64,000 bases of DNA from Pseudaminobacter soli (ex Li et al. 2025) (GCF_029892515.1 NZ_JARXVF010000001.1:248001-312000), one strand, 5' to 3'; counted from the first letter of the stretch, positions 1-10,727 are shown. Made by a program: numbers and translations. The notes: a model not told the origin generated them from the letters alone.

Positions 1-11
1 ATCGTTGCCTG

Positions 12-1283
12 ATGTCCTCCATACGCCCGCTTATCCCGCTTCTCGTTGCCGCAGGCTTTCTGCTCGGCGGCAACGGCCTGCAAGGCACCCTGATTGCGCT
101 GCGCGGCGCCCAGGAAGGCTTTTCGCCCTCGACCATCGGCTTCATGGGAACGACCTATTTCGCCGGCTTCCTGCTCGGCTGCATGGCGATCTCGCACATC
201 ATGAAGGCCGTCGGGCATGTCAGGTCGTTTTCGGCGCTTGCGGCGATCGCCTCGGCCGGCACGCTGCTTCTGGTCCTCGTCATCGATCCGGTGATGTGGT
301 CGACCATGCGCTTCATCACCGGCTTCTGCTTTGCCGGCCTCTTCACCGTCATGGAGAGCTGGCTCAATTCCGGCGTACAGAATCATGACCGGGCGCGCGT
401 GCTGGCGCTCTACCGCATCATCGATATCGGTTCGGTCACCGGCGCGCAGTTCATGATCCCGATTTTCGGCGCGAGCGGCTTTGCCATCTTTGCCATGATG
501 TCGATCATGATCACCCTGTCGCTGGTGCCCGTCTCGCTGGGCGACCGTTCCAACCCGAAGGCGCCGGAAGACGTCAAGCTCGACCTCGGCCGCGTGTGGC
601 GCATCTCGCCGCTGGGCTCCATCGGCTGCATCGCCGTCGGCGTCACCAACAGCGCCTTCCGCACGTTGAGCCCCGTCTATGCCCAGCAGATCGGCATGTC
701 GGTTGCGGATGTGGTGACCTTCGTGTGCGTCGGCATCATCGGCGGCGCGATCATCCAATATCCCCTTGGCAGCCTGTCGGACCGCTGGGATCGTCGCAAG
801 GTGCTACTGCTGACGACGACCTTCGCCATGCTGGCGGCAGTCGTCATCACGACGATGGCCGGCAAGACGGCCCTGGCCAATTTCGGACTGGTGTTCATCT
901 TCGGCTCGTTCGCAATGCCGCTCTACTCGCTGTCGGCTGCGCATGCCAACGACCGGGCCGACAAGCACGAATTCGTGCTGGTGAATGCGGCGCTGATGCT
1001 CTTCTATTCGATCGGTGCAATCGCCGGCCCCTTCGCCGCCTCGACCGTCATGCAGTTCTGGGGGCCGCATGCGCTGTTCGGCTTTATGGCGGCGATCTAC
1101 TCGATCTTCATCGTGATCATCATCTATCGCATGGGGGTTCGCAGCGCGGTACCCGCCAATCGGCGCGGCCGGTTCATCGCGCTGTTGCGCACATCCACGG
1201 TTTTTGCCCGGCTCGCGCGCCGTAAAGGTGATACCGTCCGTCGTCCGCAGGCCGCGGCGCTTGACGAAAGCGTCTCGGACTGA
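12..1283 (+). CDS. MFS transporter, YcaD-like
   Basis: A 423-residue, strongly hydrophobic protein with the layout of a 12-helix major facilitator transporter. It has a hydrophobic start (LIPLLVAAGFLL), an MESWLN motif near residue 117 typical of the YcaD-type subgroup, a central cytoplasmic loop around 180-195 and the second-half MFS signature GSLSDRWDRRK near 255. The last 45 residues are a basic, poorly hydrophobic cytoplasmic tail. It would sit in the inner membrane as a secondary transporter; the substrate cannot be read from the sequence. It begins 12 bases into the window, so upstream signals are missing and the start is provisional. rnd follows 36 bases downstream on the same strand and may be co-transcribed. 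Confidence 0.85.
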   Translation: MSSIRPLIPLLVAAGFLLGGNGLQGTLIALRGAQEGFSPSTIGFMGTTYFAGFLLGCMAISHIMKAVGHVRSFSALAAIASAGTLLLVLVIDPVMWSTMRFITGFCFAGLFTVMESWLNSGVQNHDRARVLALYRIIDIGSVTGAQFMIPIFGASGFAIFAMMSIMITLSLVPVSLGDRSNPKAPEDVKLDLGRVWRISPLGSIGCIAVGVTNSAFRTLSPVYAQQIGMSVADVVTFVCVGIIGGAIIQYPLGSLSDRWDRRKVLLLTTTFAMLAAVVITTMAGKTALANFGLVFIFGSFAMPLYSLSAAHANDRADKHEFVLVNAALMLFYSIGAIAGPFAASTVMQFWGPHALFGFMAAIYSIFIVIIIYRMGVRSAVPANRRGRFIALLRTSTVFARLARRKGDTVRRPQAAALDESVSD

Positions 1284-1319
1284 AAGGAAATACCGTCCAT
1301 ATTCTGTTAACGAAATTTC

Positions 1320-2474
1320 ATGCACATCATAACAACCCAGCAAGAGCTCGAAACCGTCATTGCCGCACTCGGCAAGTCGGCGTTCGTCACTGTCGACACC
1401 GAATTCATCCGCGAGACGACCTTCTGGCCGGAACTCTGCCTGATCCAGATGGCCGCGCCCGGCGTGACCGCGCTGATCGATCCCCTGTCGCCAAACATAG
1501 ATCTCAAGCCGTTCTTCGAGCTCATGGCGAACGAAGCGGTGGCGAAGGTTTTCCACGCCGCGCGGCAGGACATCGAGATCATCTTCCATCTCGGCGAGCT
1601 CATCCCGCACCCGGTGTTCGACACCCAGGTGGCGGCGATGGTCTGCGGCTTTGGCGACAGCGTTTCCTATGACCAGCTGGTGCAGAAGGTCACCGGCACC
1701 CAGCTCGACAAGTCGTCGCGCTTCACCGATTGGCGCAACCGGCCGCTTTCCGACAAGCAACTGACCTACGCGCTGGCCGACGTGACGCATCTGATCGAGG
1801 TCTACGAGCATCTCCAGGCGCAGCTCGAGCGCGACAATCGCGCCCACTGGCTGAATGAGGAGATGGAGGTCCTGACCTCCCGCGAGACCTACGATCCGCA
1901 TCCCGACGATGCGTGGAAGCGGCTGAAGATGCGCCTGCGCAAGCCGATCGAGCTTGCCGTGCTGCAAAGCGTGGCCGCTTGGCGCGAGCGCGAGGCGCGT
2001 GACCGCAACGTGCCGCGTGGCCGGGTGATCAAGGACGACGCTATCTACGAGATCGCCCAGCAGCAGCCGCGCGACGCGGCCGCCCTCGCCCGCCTGCGTA
2101 CGATCCAGAAGGGCTGGGAGCGCTCTTCCAGCGCCGCAGCACTGCTCGAAATCGTCAATCAGGCGCTTCAGCTGCCCAAGGACCAATTGCCGAAGCTGCC
2201 CAAGCAGCATCAGGCCCCCGAAGGCACGAGTGCCGCAGCCGAGCTGCTCAAAGTCCTGCTGCGGCAGGTCGCCGACAAGGAAGGCGTGGCCGCCAAGGTC
2301 TTGGCTTCGAGCGATGACATCGACCGCATCGCGGCCGAAGGCGAGAAGGCTGACGTGCCGGCCATGCATGGCTGGCGGAAGGAAGTGTTCGGCAATATCG
2401 CATCGCGCCTGGTGCGCGGCGAACTCGCGCTCAAGTTCGAGCGCAGGAAGATCGTGACTTTCGAGACGGAATAG
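1320..2474 (+). CDS. rnd: Ribonuclease D
   Basis: A 384-residue 3'-5' exoribonuclease of the DEDD family, which trims tRNA and other stable RNA precursors in the cytoplasm. The catalytic residues are visible: D26 and E28 in VDTEF, D84 in AARQD, and the Y150-x3-D154 pair in YALAD, which makes it a DEDDy enzyme. A helical HRDC nucleic-acid-binding region follows at about 205-285, and the C-terminal part fits the usual RNase D length. ATG start with no strong Shine-Dalgarno. It is convergent with guaB, with a long hairpin between them. Confidence 0.95.
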   Translation: MHIITTQQELETVIAALGKSAFVTVDTEFIRETTFWPELCLIQMAAPGVTALIDPLSPNIDLKPFFELMANEAVAKVFHAARQDIEIIFHLGELIPHPVFDTQVAAMVCGFGDSVSYDQLVQKVTGTQLDKSSRFTDWRNRPLSDKQLTYALADVTHLIEVYEHLQAQLERDNRAHWLNEEMEVLTSRETYDPHPDDAWKRLKMRLRKPIELAVLQSVAAWREREARDRNVPRGRVIKDDAIYEIAQQQPRDAAALARLRTIQKGWERSSSAAALLEIVNQALQLPKDQLPKLPKQHQAPEGTSAAAELLKVLLRQVADKEGVAAKVLASSDDIDRIAAEGEKADVPAMHGWRKEVFGNIASRLVRGELALKFERRKIVTFETE

Positions 2475-2548
2475 TCAGGGCCGCGGCCTCGTTCGGCGGC
2501 GGCGTGGCGACCTTATCGCCCGCCAATTTTTCCAGCCCAGAATAAAAA

Positions 2549-2590
2549 ATCGGGCCGGCATGCATCAAGTGCGATGCATGCCGGCCCGAT
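2549..2590 (-). terminator. Intrinsic terminator of guaB, 18-bp perfect stem
   Basis: Arms ATCGGGCCGGCATGCATC (2549-2566) and its exact complement (2573-2590) enclose a 6-base loop, AAGTGC. Read on the minus strand the hairpin is followed by ATTTTTTATT, so it is a strong terminator for guaB. On the plus strand, after rnd, the stem has no U-tract but could block 3' exonucleases. Confidence 0.85.
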
Positions 2591-2606
2591 CAAACTATTG
2601 CGTCGA

Positions 2607-4628
<2,022 letters not shown>

Positions 4629-5456
4629 ATGGTCACCTATCTGGACGCCGAAACGGCCCCATTGCGCAACACCGGTCAGATTCGCCTTTATGGCGAGGAG
4701 GCCTTTGCGGGCATGCGCAAGGCTTGCAATCTCACCGCGCGCTGCCTCGACGAGCTTGCCGACATCGTCAAGCCGGGCGTCACCACCAATGCGATCGACC
4801 GTTTCGTATTCGAATTCGGCATGGACCACGGCGCCCTGCCCGCCACGCTGAACTATCGCGGCTATACCAAGTCCACCTGCACCTCGATCAACCACGTCGT
4901 TTGCCACGGCATTCCCGACGACAAGCCGCTGCGCGAGGGCGATGTCGTCAACATCGACGTGACCTACATCCTCGACGGCTGGCACGGCGATGCGAGCCGC
5001 ATGTACCCGGTCGGCACCATCAAGCGCGCCGCCGAGCGCCTGCTCGAAGTCACCTACGAGTGCCTGCTGCGCGGCATCGCCGCGGTTCGGCCCGGCGTGC
5101 GCACCGGCGCCATCGGCGCTGCCATCCAGAGCTATGCGGAAGGCGAGCGTTGCTCGGTGGTCCGCGATTTCTGCGGCCATGGCGTCGGCCTGCTTTTCCA
5201 CGACGCGCCCAACATCCTGCACTACGGCAATTCGAACGAGGGCGTGGAGATGCGTGAAGGCATGATCTTCACCATAGAGCCGATGATCAATCTCGGCCGT
5301 CCGCATGTGAAGGTGCTTTCCGACGGCTGGACGGCGGTCACGCGCGACCGCTCGCTCTCGGCGCAGTACGAGCACACCGTCGGCGTGACGTCGACCGGCT
5401 GTGAAATTTTCACGCTGTCGCCCAAGGGACTCGACCGACCGGGCCTGCCTTCATAG
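4629..5456 (+). CDS. map: Methionine aminopeptidase, type I
   Basis: Removes the initiator methionine from nascent proteins. The 275-residue pita-bread fold shows the full metal-binding set: D110 and D121 (NIDVTYILDGWHGDASR), H184 (CGHGVG), E217 (FTIEPM) and E248 (YEHTVGV), plus substrate-site H93 in VCHGIP. ATG at 4629 was chosen because it gives the normal family length; the open frame extends upstream to 4494 but that part looks non-coding. radC follows 51 bases later on the same strand, a pairing common in Hyphomicrobiales. Confidence 0.95.
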   Translation: MVTYLDAETAPLRNTGQIRLYGEEAFAGMRKACNLTARCLDELADIVKPGVTTNAIDRFVFEFGMDHGALPATLNYRGYTKSTCTSINHVVCHGIPDDKPLREGDVVNIDVTYILDGWHGDASRMYPVGTIKRAAERLLEVTYECLLRGIAAVRPGVRTGAIGAAIQSYAEGERCSVVRDFCGHGVGLLFHDAPNILHYGNSNEGVEMREGMIFTIEPMINLGRPHVKVLSDGWTAVTRDRSLSAQYEHTVGVTSTGCEIFTLSPKGLDRPGLPS

Positions 5457-5507
5457 TATCTCTCCCCGGGAACTCGCCGCCCAGCGGCGATCACGGGGGG
5501 ACGCTGT

Positions 5508-6263
5508 ATGGCCGACGACGGGCAGGACGAGCGCGGATTCTTTGCCGAGCGGCCGCCGCAATCTCTAAAACCTTCCCCGCCGCGCGAGGAAAAGCCGCAT
5601 TATCTCGGCCATCGGCAGCGCCTGCGCGACCGTTTTCGCCGGGCGGGCCCGGAAACGCTTTCCGACTATGAAATTCTCGAACTGCTGCTGTTCCGCTCCA
5701 TCCCGCGCGCGGACACCAAGGAGCGCGCCAAGGCGCTGCTGAAACGTTTTGGCTCGCTGGCGGAAGTGCTGGGAGCGCCCGAGCATCTCCTGCGCGAGGT
5801 CGACGACATTGGCGAAGGCGCGGCGCTGGACCTCAAGATCGTGGCCGCCGCCGCCCGGCGCCTGGCGCGCGGCGAGATCAAGGGGCGCGAGCTCCTCTCA
5901 TCCTGGAGCCAGGTGCTCGAATACTGCCGGGGGGCCATGGCCTTCGAGGAGCGCGAACAGTTCCGCATCCTCTTCCTCGACAAGAAGAACGCCCTGATTG
6001 CCGACGAGGTGCAGCAGGTCGGCACGGTCGACCACACGCCGGCCCACCCACGCGAGGTGGTCCGCCGGGCGCTCGAGCTTTCGGCCACGGCCATCGTACT
6101 CGTGCACAACCACCCGTCGGGCGACCCGACCCCTTCGCGGGCCGACATCGAGATGACGAAGACGATCATCGACACGGCCAAACCGCTCGGCATCGCGGTT
6201 CACGATCACATCGTCATCGGCAAGAAGGCCTATGCCAGCATGAAGGGCCTCTTGCTGATCTGA
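5508..6263 (+). CDS. radC: RadC family JAB1/MPN-domain protein
   Basis: A 251-residue RadC-type protein. The N-terminal half has a helix-hairpin-helix-like region (about 50-120), and the C-terminal half is a JAMM/MPN+ domain with the motif [12 protein letters not shown]200, H202 and D213 as zinc ligands. The name comes from an old recombination-repair assignment that is doubtful; the biochemical role of the family is unsettled. The first 30 residues are polar and variable. It ends at a bidirectional terminator shared with tig. Confidence 0.93.
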   Translation: MADDGQDERGFFAERPPQSLKPSPPREEKPHYLGHRQRLRDRFRRAGPETLSDYEILELLLFRSIPRADTKERAKALLKRFGSLAEVLGAPEHLLREVDDIGEGAALDLKIVAAAARRLARGEIKGRELLSSWSQVLEYCRGAMAFEEREQFRILFLDKKNALIADEVQQVGTVDHTPAHPREVVRRALELSATAIVLVHNHPSGDPTPSRADIEMTKTIIDTAKPLGIAVHDHIVIGKKAYASMKGLLLI

Positions 6264-6303
6264 TTGATCAGCAGCCAGCCGAATATTGTTGAATCACCAA
6301 AGA

Positions 6304-6332
6304 AAAAGGCCGCTCGGTGAGAGCGGCCTTTT
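6304..6332. terminator. Bidirectional terminator radC / tig
   Basis: GGCCGCTC (6308-6315), loop GGTGA, GAGCGGCC (6321-6328), flanked by AAAA on the left and TTTT on the right. It works for radC on the plus strand and for tig on the minus strand. Confidence 0.85.
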
Positions 6333-6355
6333 CTGTTCTTCCGATGGGAAGACGC

Positions 6356-7834
6356 TTACTCGGCGTCGCCTTCCTTGGCGGCCTTCTTCTTCGGCGCAGC
6401 CTTCTTCTTCGGCTCTTCGGCCGAAGCGTCGTCGGCCTTCTTGGCAGCGGCCTTCTTGGTCTTCTTCTCGGCCTTGGCCTCGTCGGCGCCCTCTTCCTCG
6501 TCTTCTGCCATCAGCTCTTCCTTGCTGACCTTCTGGTCAGTCACGGCGATCTGGGTCAGCAGATGATCGATGACCTTCTCTTCGAAGATCGGAGCGCGCA
6601 GGGTGGCCAGCGCGTTCGGGTTGCTGCGATAGAACTCGAAGACTTCCTGCTGCTGGTTTGCCGGGTAGCGACGCACGAAGTCGAACAGCGCGCGCTGCAT
6701 TTCCTCGTCGTTGACCTGCACGCCAGCCTTCTCACCGATCTCGGCCAGAACCAGGCCCAGACGCACGCGGCGCTCGGCCAGACGCTGGTATTCGGTGCGG
6801 GCTTCGTCTTCCGTCGTCTCTTCGTCGGCGAAAGTACGGCCTGCGGCGGCCAGGTCACGCTGCACCTGGTTCCAGATGTTGGTGAACTCGGCCTCGATGA
6901 GCTTCGAGGGAGCCTCGAACTTGTAGCTCTCGTCGAGCTGGTCGAGCAGCTGGCGCTTCACCTTCTGGCGGGTCATCGAGCCGAACTGGCTCTCGAGCTG
7001 GCCGCGGACGATCTCGCGCAGGCGCTCGAGCGACTCGAGGCCGAGGTTCTTCGCGGTCTCGTCGTTGATTTCGAGTTCGCCCGGCTTGGCTACTTCCTTG
7101 ACGGTGACGTCGAAGGTGGCTTCCTTGCCGGCCAGTTCAGCAGCGCCATAGTTTTCCGGGAAGGTCACGGTGATGACCTTCTCGTCGCCGGCCTTGGTGC
7201 CGACCAGCTGGTCTTCAAAGCCCGGGATGAATTCCTTGGAGCCGAGGACCAGCGGCTGGTCGCTGCCGGTGCCGCCGTTGAACGGCGTGCCGCCGATCTT
7301 GCCGACGTAGTCGATCGTGACGCGATCGCCTTCTTCGGCCTTGCCCTTCTTCGCCTCGTAGGAGCGCGAGGATTCGGCAATGCGCTTGACCTGCTCGTCG
7401 ATCTCGGCATCCGGCACGTCGAAGACCTGGCGGGTGACGGCGATCTTGGAGAAGTCCTTCATCTCGATGGCCGGGATGATCTCGTAGGACAGCTGGAATT
7501 CGAAGTCGGCGCCGCCGGCGAGGATCTTCTCGGCTTCCTTCTCGTCCTCGGTCATGGTGACCTCGGGCTGCATGGCGGCCTTTTCGCCGCGCTCTGCAAT
7601 GATGGTGCGCGTGGAGTTGGAGAGAATCTCGTTCACGACTTCCGCCATGAAGGACTTGCCGTAGACCTTGCGCAGGTGCTGCATCGGCACCTTGCCCGGA
7701 CGGAAGCCATTGAGACGAACCTTGTCCTTGGCGTCATTGAGCCGTTCGACGAGCTTGGCTTCCATATCGCCGGCCGGAACGACTACCTTGATTTCGCGCT
7801 TAAGACCGGAATTGAGAGTTTCGGTAACCTGCAT
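6356..7834 (-). CDS. tig: Trigger factor, ribosome-associated chaperone
   Basis: Binds the ribosome at the tunnel exit and assists folding of new chains; also a prolyl isomerase. In 492 residues: ribosome-binding domain with the signature GFRPGKVP at 43-50, an FKBP-type domain at about 155-245 ([11 protein letters not shown]), then the long helical C-terminal domain. The last 50 or so residues form a charged tail of Lys/Ala/Glu, longer than in E. coli. Start: two adjacent ATGs; the inner one (7834, MQVTET) has better spacing to AAAGG and matches the family N-terminus. Monocistronic, ending at the shared terminator. Confidence 0.95.
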   Translation of the reverse strand: MQVTETLNSGLKREIKVVVPAGDMEAKLVERLNDAKDKVRLNGFRPGKVPMQHLRKVYGKSFMAEVVNEILSNSTRTIIAERGEKAAMQPEVTMTEDEKEAEKILAGGADFEFQLSYEIIPAIEMKDFSKIAVTRQVFDVPDAEIDEQVKRIAESSRSYEAKKGKAEEGDRVTIDYVGKIGGTPFNGGTGSDQPLVLGSKEFIPGFEDQLVGTKAGDEKVITVTFPENYGAAELAGKEATFDVTVKEVAKPGELEINDETAKNLGLESLERLREIVRGQLESQFGSMTRQKVKRQLLDQLDESYKFEAPSKLIEAEFTNIWNQVQRDLAAAGRTFADEETTEDEARTEYQRLAERRVRLGLVLAEIGEKAGVQVNDEEMQRALFDFVRRYPANQQQEVFEFYRSNPNALATLRAPIFEEKVIDHLLTQIAVTDQKVSKEELMAEDEEEGADEAKAEKKTKKAAAKKADDASAEEPKKKAAPKKKAAKEGDAE

Positions 7835-7837
7835 CAT

Positions 7838-8199
7838 CAAACCTTTGTTTTCACGACTGCCACCGGGCAAACGGGCAAACCGCTCGACCTGCGGAGATCT
7901 TCGTGGCGGGATAGTCCTTCGGCACGGGTGAAGCAATCCCACTGGGATGGTTCCGCCATCACAGCCATTGCTTTCAATACGCTCCAGACTGGGTAAGTCT
8001 TTGTTTTTACTGCTTCTTACCGCACTCGTTCGAAGCGTGAATTCACAACCCGTCACATTTGACACGCCTTTTGTCATAGACGGACTGATTTTTCAACACT
8101 CTTCGCGTACCAAGACCGGTTGAATGCCCTTATCTTTGGGGGCATCGTTCGACTGCTGCATTGACAGAACGATGCCCGCGTGAGAATGCCATTGCCAAT
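7838..8199. other. Intergenic region tig / tRNA-Leu
   Basis: 362 bases without a gene. It should contain the tig promoter (leftward) and the tRNA promoter (rightward). The only clear structure is the 11-bp inverted repeat at 8140-8177. Confidence 0.6.
8140..8177. repeat. 11-bp perfect inverted repeat upstream of tRNA-Leu
   Basis: GGGCATCGTTC (8140-8150) and GAACGATGCCC (8167-8177) with a 16-base spacer. Neither side has a T-run, so it is not an obvious terminator. It may be an operator, an RNA structural element, or the end of an unseen small transcript. Confidence 0.55.
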
Positions 8200-8284
8200 G
8201 CGGATGTGGCGGAACTGGTAGACGCCCCGGATTTAGGTTCCGGTGCCGAAAGGCGTGGGGGTTCGAGTCCCTTCATCCGCACCA
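8200..8284 (+). tRNA. tRNA-Leu (UAG anticodon)
   Basis: An 85-nt class II tRNA with encoded CCA. Acceptor arms are GCGGATG (8200-8206) and CATCCGC (8274-8280), with discriminator A. The anticodon stem CCGGA/TCCGG encloses a loop with TAG, reading CTA and related Leu codons. It has a long variable arm and the T-loop GGTTCGAGTCC. Confidence 0.97.
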
Positions 8285-8725
8285 CAAACACCAGCGCCAG
8301 ATTTTCACCTATCTAATTGATTTGCGAGCATATTTTTGCGCCGCGTAAGGCTTGATGGCTTTTCCTGCCGCCGCATAAACCACTTCTCCCGCTCAACCGG
8401 AACGCCCTGGCTTGATCGTAGCCAGGCGGTGGATTCGTATGGTGCCGGCGCCCTCACCTTCCAGATCGATGATTTGCAGTCGACGGGCCCGCACTTTCCA
8501 CATTTGATTTGGGAGAGGCGAGGATCAAGTCTCAAGCCGCCGAGGACGCGGCCCAGAATCCGCAGGCGGTAGCCGCGCGGGTGCTTCCAGTAACGGCAGA
8601 TCACGGACACGGGCGCGACACATCGCCTTTCAAAGCGAATGTGAACTGTTTGCTTGGAACCACGACGTTTAGCGGAGGTTTGGCCGGGTCGCACCTATTG
8701 CGACGCTAGTAGAAGGAGCTCTCGG
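8285..8725. other. Gene-poor region downstream of tRNA-Leu
   Basis: 441 bases with lower GC than the surroundings and no confident gene. No direct repeat of the tRNA 3' end and no integrase remnant were found, so there is no positive sign of an integrated element. It contains one doubtful minus-strand frame, listed separately. Confidence 0.5.
8305..8694 (-). CDS. Doubtful open frame with a CxxC pair
   Basis: A 129-codon minus-strand frame. Its central part contains RLDPRLSQIKCGKCGPVDCKSS, which resembles the metal-binding Cys cluster of small rhizobial hypothetical proteins, and it is basic overall. There is no good ribosome binding site, and the N-terminal third looks unlike a protein. It could be a decayed gene of which only the Cys motif region remains, or chance. 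I do not recognise a family. Confidence 0.2.
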   Translation of the reverse strand: MRPGQTSAKRRGSKQTVHIRFERRCVAPVSVICRYWKHPRGYRLRILGRVLGGLRLDPRLSQIKCGKCGPVDCKSSIWKVRAPAPYESTAWLRSSQGVPVEREKWFMRRQEKPSSLTRRKNMLANQLDR

Positions 8726-9025
8726 ATGTTCATGAGAGTCTTAACAGCCTCTGCGCTGACAATTGCCCTGATGACATCAGCACTAGCCGGTGGATCCGGC
8801 CATGGATCCGGTGGCGGCGGTCATGGACCTGGCGGCGGCGGCCATAGCGCCAGCGCTGGTAGTCACGGCCCCAACGGTGGCAGTCATAGCCATGGGATAG
8901 GATCCCGCGGCGGTGACCACGCTGAAGGCGCCGGCGACGATCCGGGCTACAACGCCTACTACAGGGGGCAGAACTACATGGGTTACGGGTGGGGAGGTCC
9001 TTGCGCCCCTTACCAGAACTGCTGA
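8726..9025 (+). CDS. Small exported Gly/His-rich protein
   Basis: 99 residues. A clear signal peptide (FMRVLTASALTIALMTSALA) is followed by about 40 residues of Gly/His/Ser-rich repeats (GGGGHGPGGGGH, GSHGPNGGSHSHG) and a C-terminal Tyr/Gly/Cys segment ending in CAPYQNC. SD AGAAGGAG at 8711-8718, 7 bases before ATG. Many regularly spaced histidines could bind metal, and the two Cys near the end could form a disulfide; both are inferences. I recognise no named family. A GC-rich hairpin follows at 9067. Confidence 0.75.
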   Translation: MFMRVLTASALTIALMTSALAGGSGHGSGGGGHGPGGGGHSASAGSHGPNGGSHSHGIGSRGGDHAEGAGDDPGYNAYYRGQNYMGYGWGGPCAPYQNC

Positions 9026-9066
9026 GCGGCTAAGGTCGCACTCCCATTAGCGGTACCCATGAAAAG

Positions 9067-9092
9067 GCCCGCCTCGGCAGACCGAGGCGGGC
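9067..9092. terminator. GC-rich hairpin after the Gly/His-rich gene
   Basis: GCCCGCCTCGG (9067-9077), loop CAGA, CCGAGGCGGGC (9082-9092). There is no U-run on the plus strand; on the minus strand it is followed by CCTTTTC. It probably ends transcription at least in part in both directions. Confidence 0.55.
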
Positions 9093-9211
9093 GACTTAGG
9101 CGAAAATGGTCAAATCTCCCAGACCATCCAAGCAATTTAGCTAAGAATGAACTGCCAGTCAGGTCAGGGAAAACCGTAGCCCTGATCAACAAACCGCCCT
9201 ACAAACATCGA

Positions 9212-9649
9212 ATGATGAAGGAAAGAAGCAGCACCGCACTGCGTACGCGGGCCTTTGCGCGTGTGCTTGGTCCATTTCTGGCGATCGTAACGGCAACCGT
9301 CATCTATCGAATGCCCCAGATGGGCCAGATCCTTACGGACTTTTTCAGCAACAGCAGCGTAGTCTGGATAACCGGCGCGATACTGCTCCTTTTCGGCGTC
9401 ATCATCATCGCCTTCCATCAGTATTGGACAAGCCCCGCCGCAGTCCTCGTATCCCTGCTCGGTTGGTTCCTGGCCTTGCGCGGTGCAGTTTTGATTGTTG
9501 TTCCGAACCTCATGCTGAGCGGCGGAGAGGCGGCAATGCAGCACGCGCCTCTCGTACAGCTTGGCTTCGGCATCATGACGCTTATCGGGCTCTATCTCAC
9601 CTATGTCGGGTGGATCGCCAAACCACGCTTCGAAGCCGACAAGCCTTAA
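9212..9649 (+). CDS. Small integral membrane protein, unknown function
   Basis: 145 residues with about four hydrophobic segments: 17-34 (ARVLGPFLAIVTATVIY), 50-70 (VVWITGAILLLFGVIII), 77-100 (AAVLVSLLGWFLALRGAVLIV) and 118-137 (LVQLGFGIMTLIGLYLTY). It has a short basic N-terminus and a short polar C-terminus. The start is one of two adjacent ATGs at 9212/9215; the frame is open further upstream but that part runs through the terminator hairpin. It is convergent with the LysR gene, and the two coding ends overlap by about 4 bases. No family assigned. Confidence 0.7.
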   Translation: MMKERSSTALRTRAFARVLGPFLAIVTATVIYRMPQMGQILTDFFSNSSVVWITGAILLLFGVIIIAFHQYWTSPAAVLVSLLGWFLALRGAVLIVVPNLMLSGGEAAMQHAPLVQLGFGIMTLIGLYLTYVGWIAKPRFEADKP

Positions 9650-10560
9650 GCCGGGCGTTCTGACGCCTCGTCTCGTCCCGCGCGGCATTCCGCAACGAGC
9701 CATTCGCGAAAGATGATGGCTTCGGGCGTGGTCCGTTCGGCCGAACGCGCGGTCAGGATGTAGTGCGATTCATCGATCTCGATGCCTTCCGTCAGCGGCG
9801 CCGTGAGACCTTCTTTCAGAAAAGGCTCCGCATAGCTTCGCTGCACCACGCAAGGTCCCAGGCCGGCCAAGGTCAGCCTGATCGCAAAAAGCGAGTTGTC
9901 GGTCATGGTGCTGACCCGTACCTTGCGGTCGGATATGTCGTGCTTGCGCAGAAGCTTCGTCCAGCGATCCTCACAGCCCATGATGTGAACGACGCCGTGA
10001 TCGAGAAGCGCGAGCACTTTGTCGCGATCGCTGCCCTCCGGCAGCTTCGTGTCCTCACGCACCACCAGGATCGACGGCTCTCTCAACAGCGGGTGCACCT
10101 CGAATTCGCTCCACTGCCCGTCGCCGAATCGAATGTCGACATCGACATTGGTGCTGGTATCCGCCCAGATCGCGGTCAGGATCCTGAGCTTGATGTGCGG
10201 AAAGGCGGCATAGAATTTCGGCAGCAGCGGTGCCAGCCAGTTGGTGGCGAACAGGACCGGAGTACGCACTGTTATATGCGTGTCATGATCCCGTCCGAAT
10301 AGTCCGACCGTGGTTACAGCCAGTTCGTCAAAAGCTTTGCGCACGCTCGGAAGGTATGCCCGTCCGATATCGGTCAGTTGCAGCCCGCGAGCGAGCCGCT
10401 CGAAGAGCTGGAACCCCAGGCGCTGTTCCAATGCACGCACCTGGTGGCTGATGGCCGCTGGCGTCAGATTCAGCTCCGCGGCCGCCGCTGAAAAACTCGA
10501 AAGTCGCGCAGATGCTTCATAGGCGCGCAACCACTGCAAGGGGGGCAAGGCAAACGACAT
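9646..10560 (-). CDS. LysR-type transcriptional regulator, GcvA-like
   Basis: 304 residues. Winged helix-turn-helix at about 7-65 (SSFSAAAAELNLTPAAISHQ, then VRALEQRLGFQLFERL), followed by a periplasmic-binding-protein-like effector domain at about 95-295. The sequence pattern is that of the GcvA/AmpR subgroup. ATG at 10560 is chosen; an upstream in-frame TTG at 10578 is possible. It is divergent from the GMC/ALDH/ABC operon and is the likely regulator of it. A T-N11-A type palindrome lies between them (10610-10627). Confidence 0.9.
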   Translation of the reverse strand: MSFALPPLQWLRAYEASARLSSFSAAAAELNLTPAAISHQVRALEQRLGFQLFERLARGLQLTDIGRAYLPSVRKAFDELAVTTVGLFGRDHDTHITVRTPVLFATNWLAPLLPKFYAAFPHIKLRILTAIWADTSTNVDVDIRFGDGQWSEFEVHPLLREPSILVVREDTKLPEGSDRDKVLALLDHGVVHIMGCEDRWTKLLRKHDISDRKVRVSTMTDNSLFAIRLTLAGLGPCVVQRSYAEPFLKEGLTAPLTEGIEIDESHYILTARSAERTTPEAIIFREWLVAECRAGRDEASERPA

Positions 10561-10609
10561 CGGCCGAACGAGCTTCAAATGAAATGGGGTCTAACAGCGA
10601 TAAAGCTTT

Positions 10610-10627
10610 GTTTGACTCATTGCAAAC
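10610..10627. promoter_or_regulatory. Candidate LysR-type operator
   Basis: GTTTG-N8-CAAAC, which contains the T-N11-A core of LysR boxes, lies in the 167-bp divergent region between the LysR gene and the TTG start of the GMC gene. Assignment rests on position and symmetry only. Confidence 0.4.
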
Positions 10628-10727
10628 CCTGCGTCGATATTCCGCCGGCTTGCTGGATTGCTGCCTTTTGCTGGCTTACTGCCACGGGGCAGCCTCAAGC
10701 GGAGGAAACCCGGGGAAGGATCGACGC

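Noticed and set aside
804-2369. 521-codon open frame on the minus strand
   Set aside because: Opposite strand of the MFS transporter and rnd; codon-position GC makes long antisense frames. No SD, no family resemblance.
6317-7996. 559-codon plus-strand frame
   Set aside because: Antisense to tig, low-complexity Leu/Val-rich translation created by the complementary codons.
8200-8725. Genomic island attached at tRNA-Leu
   Set aside because: No integrase and no direct repeat of the tRNA 3' end within the window.
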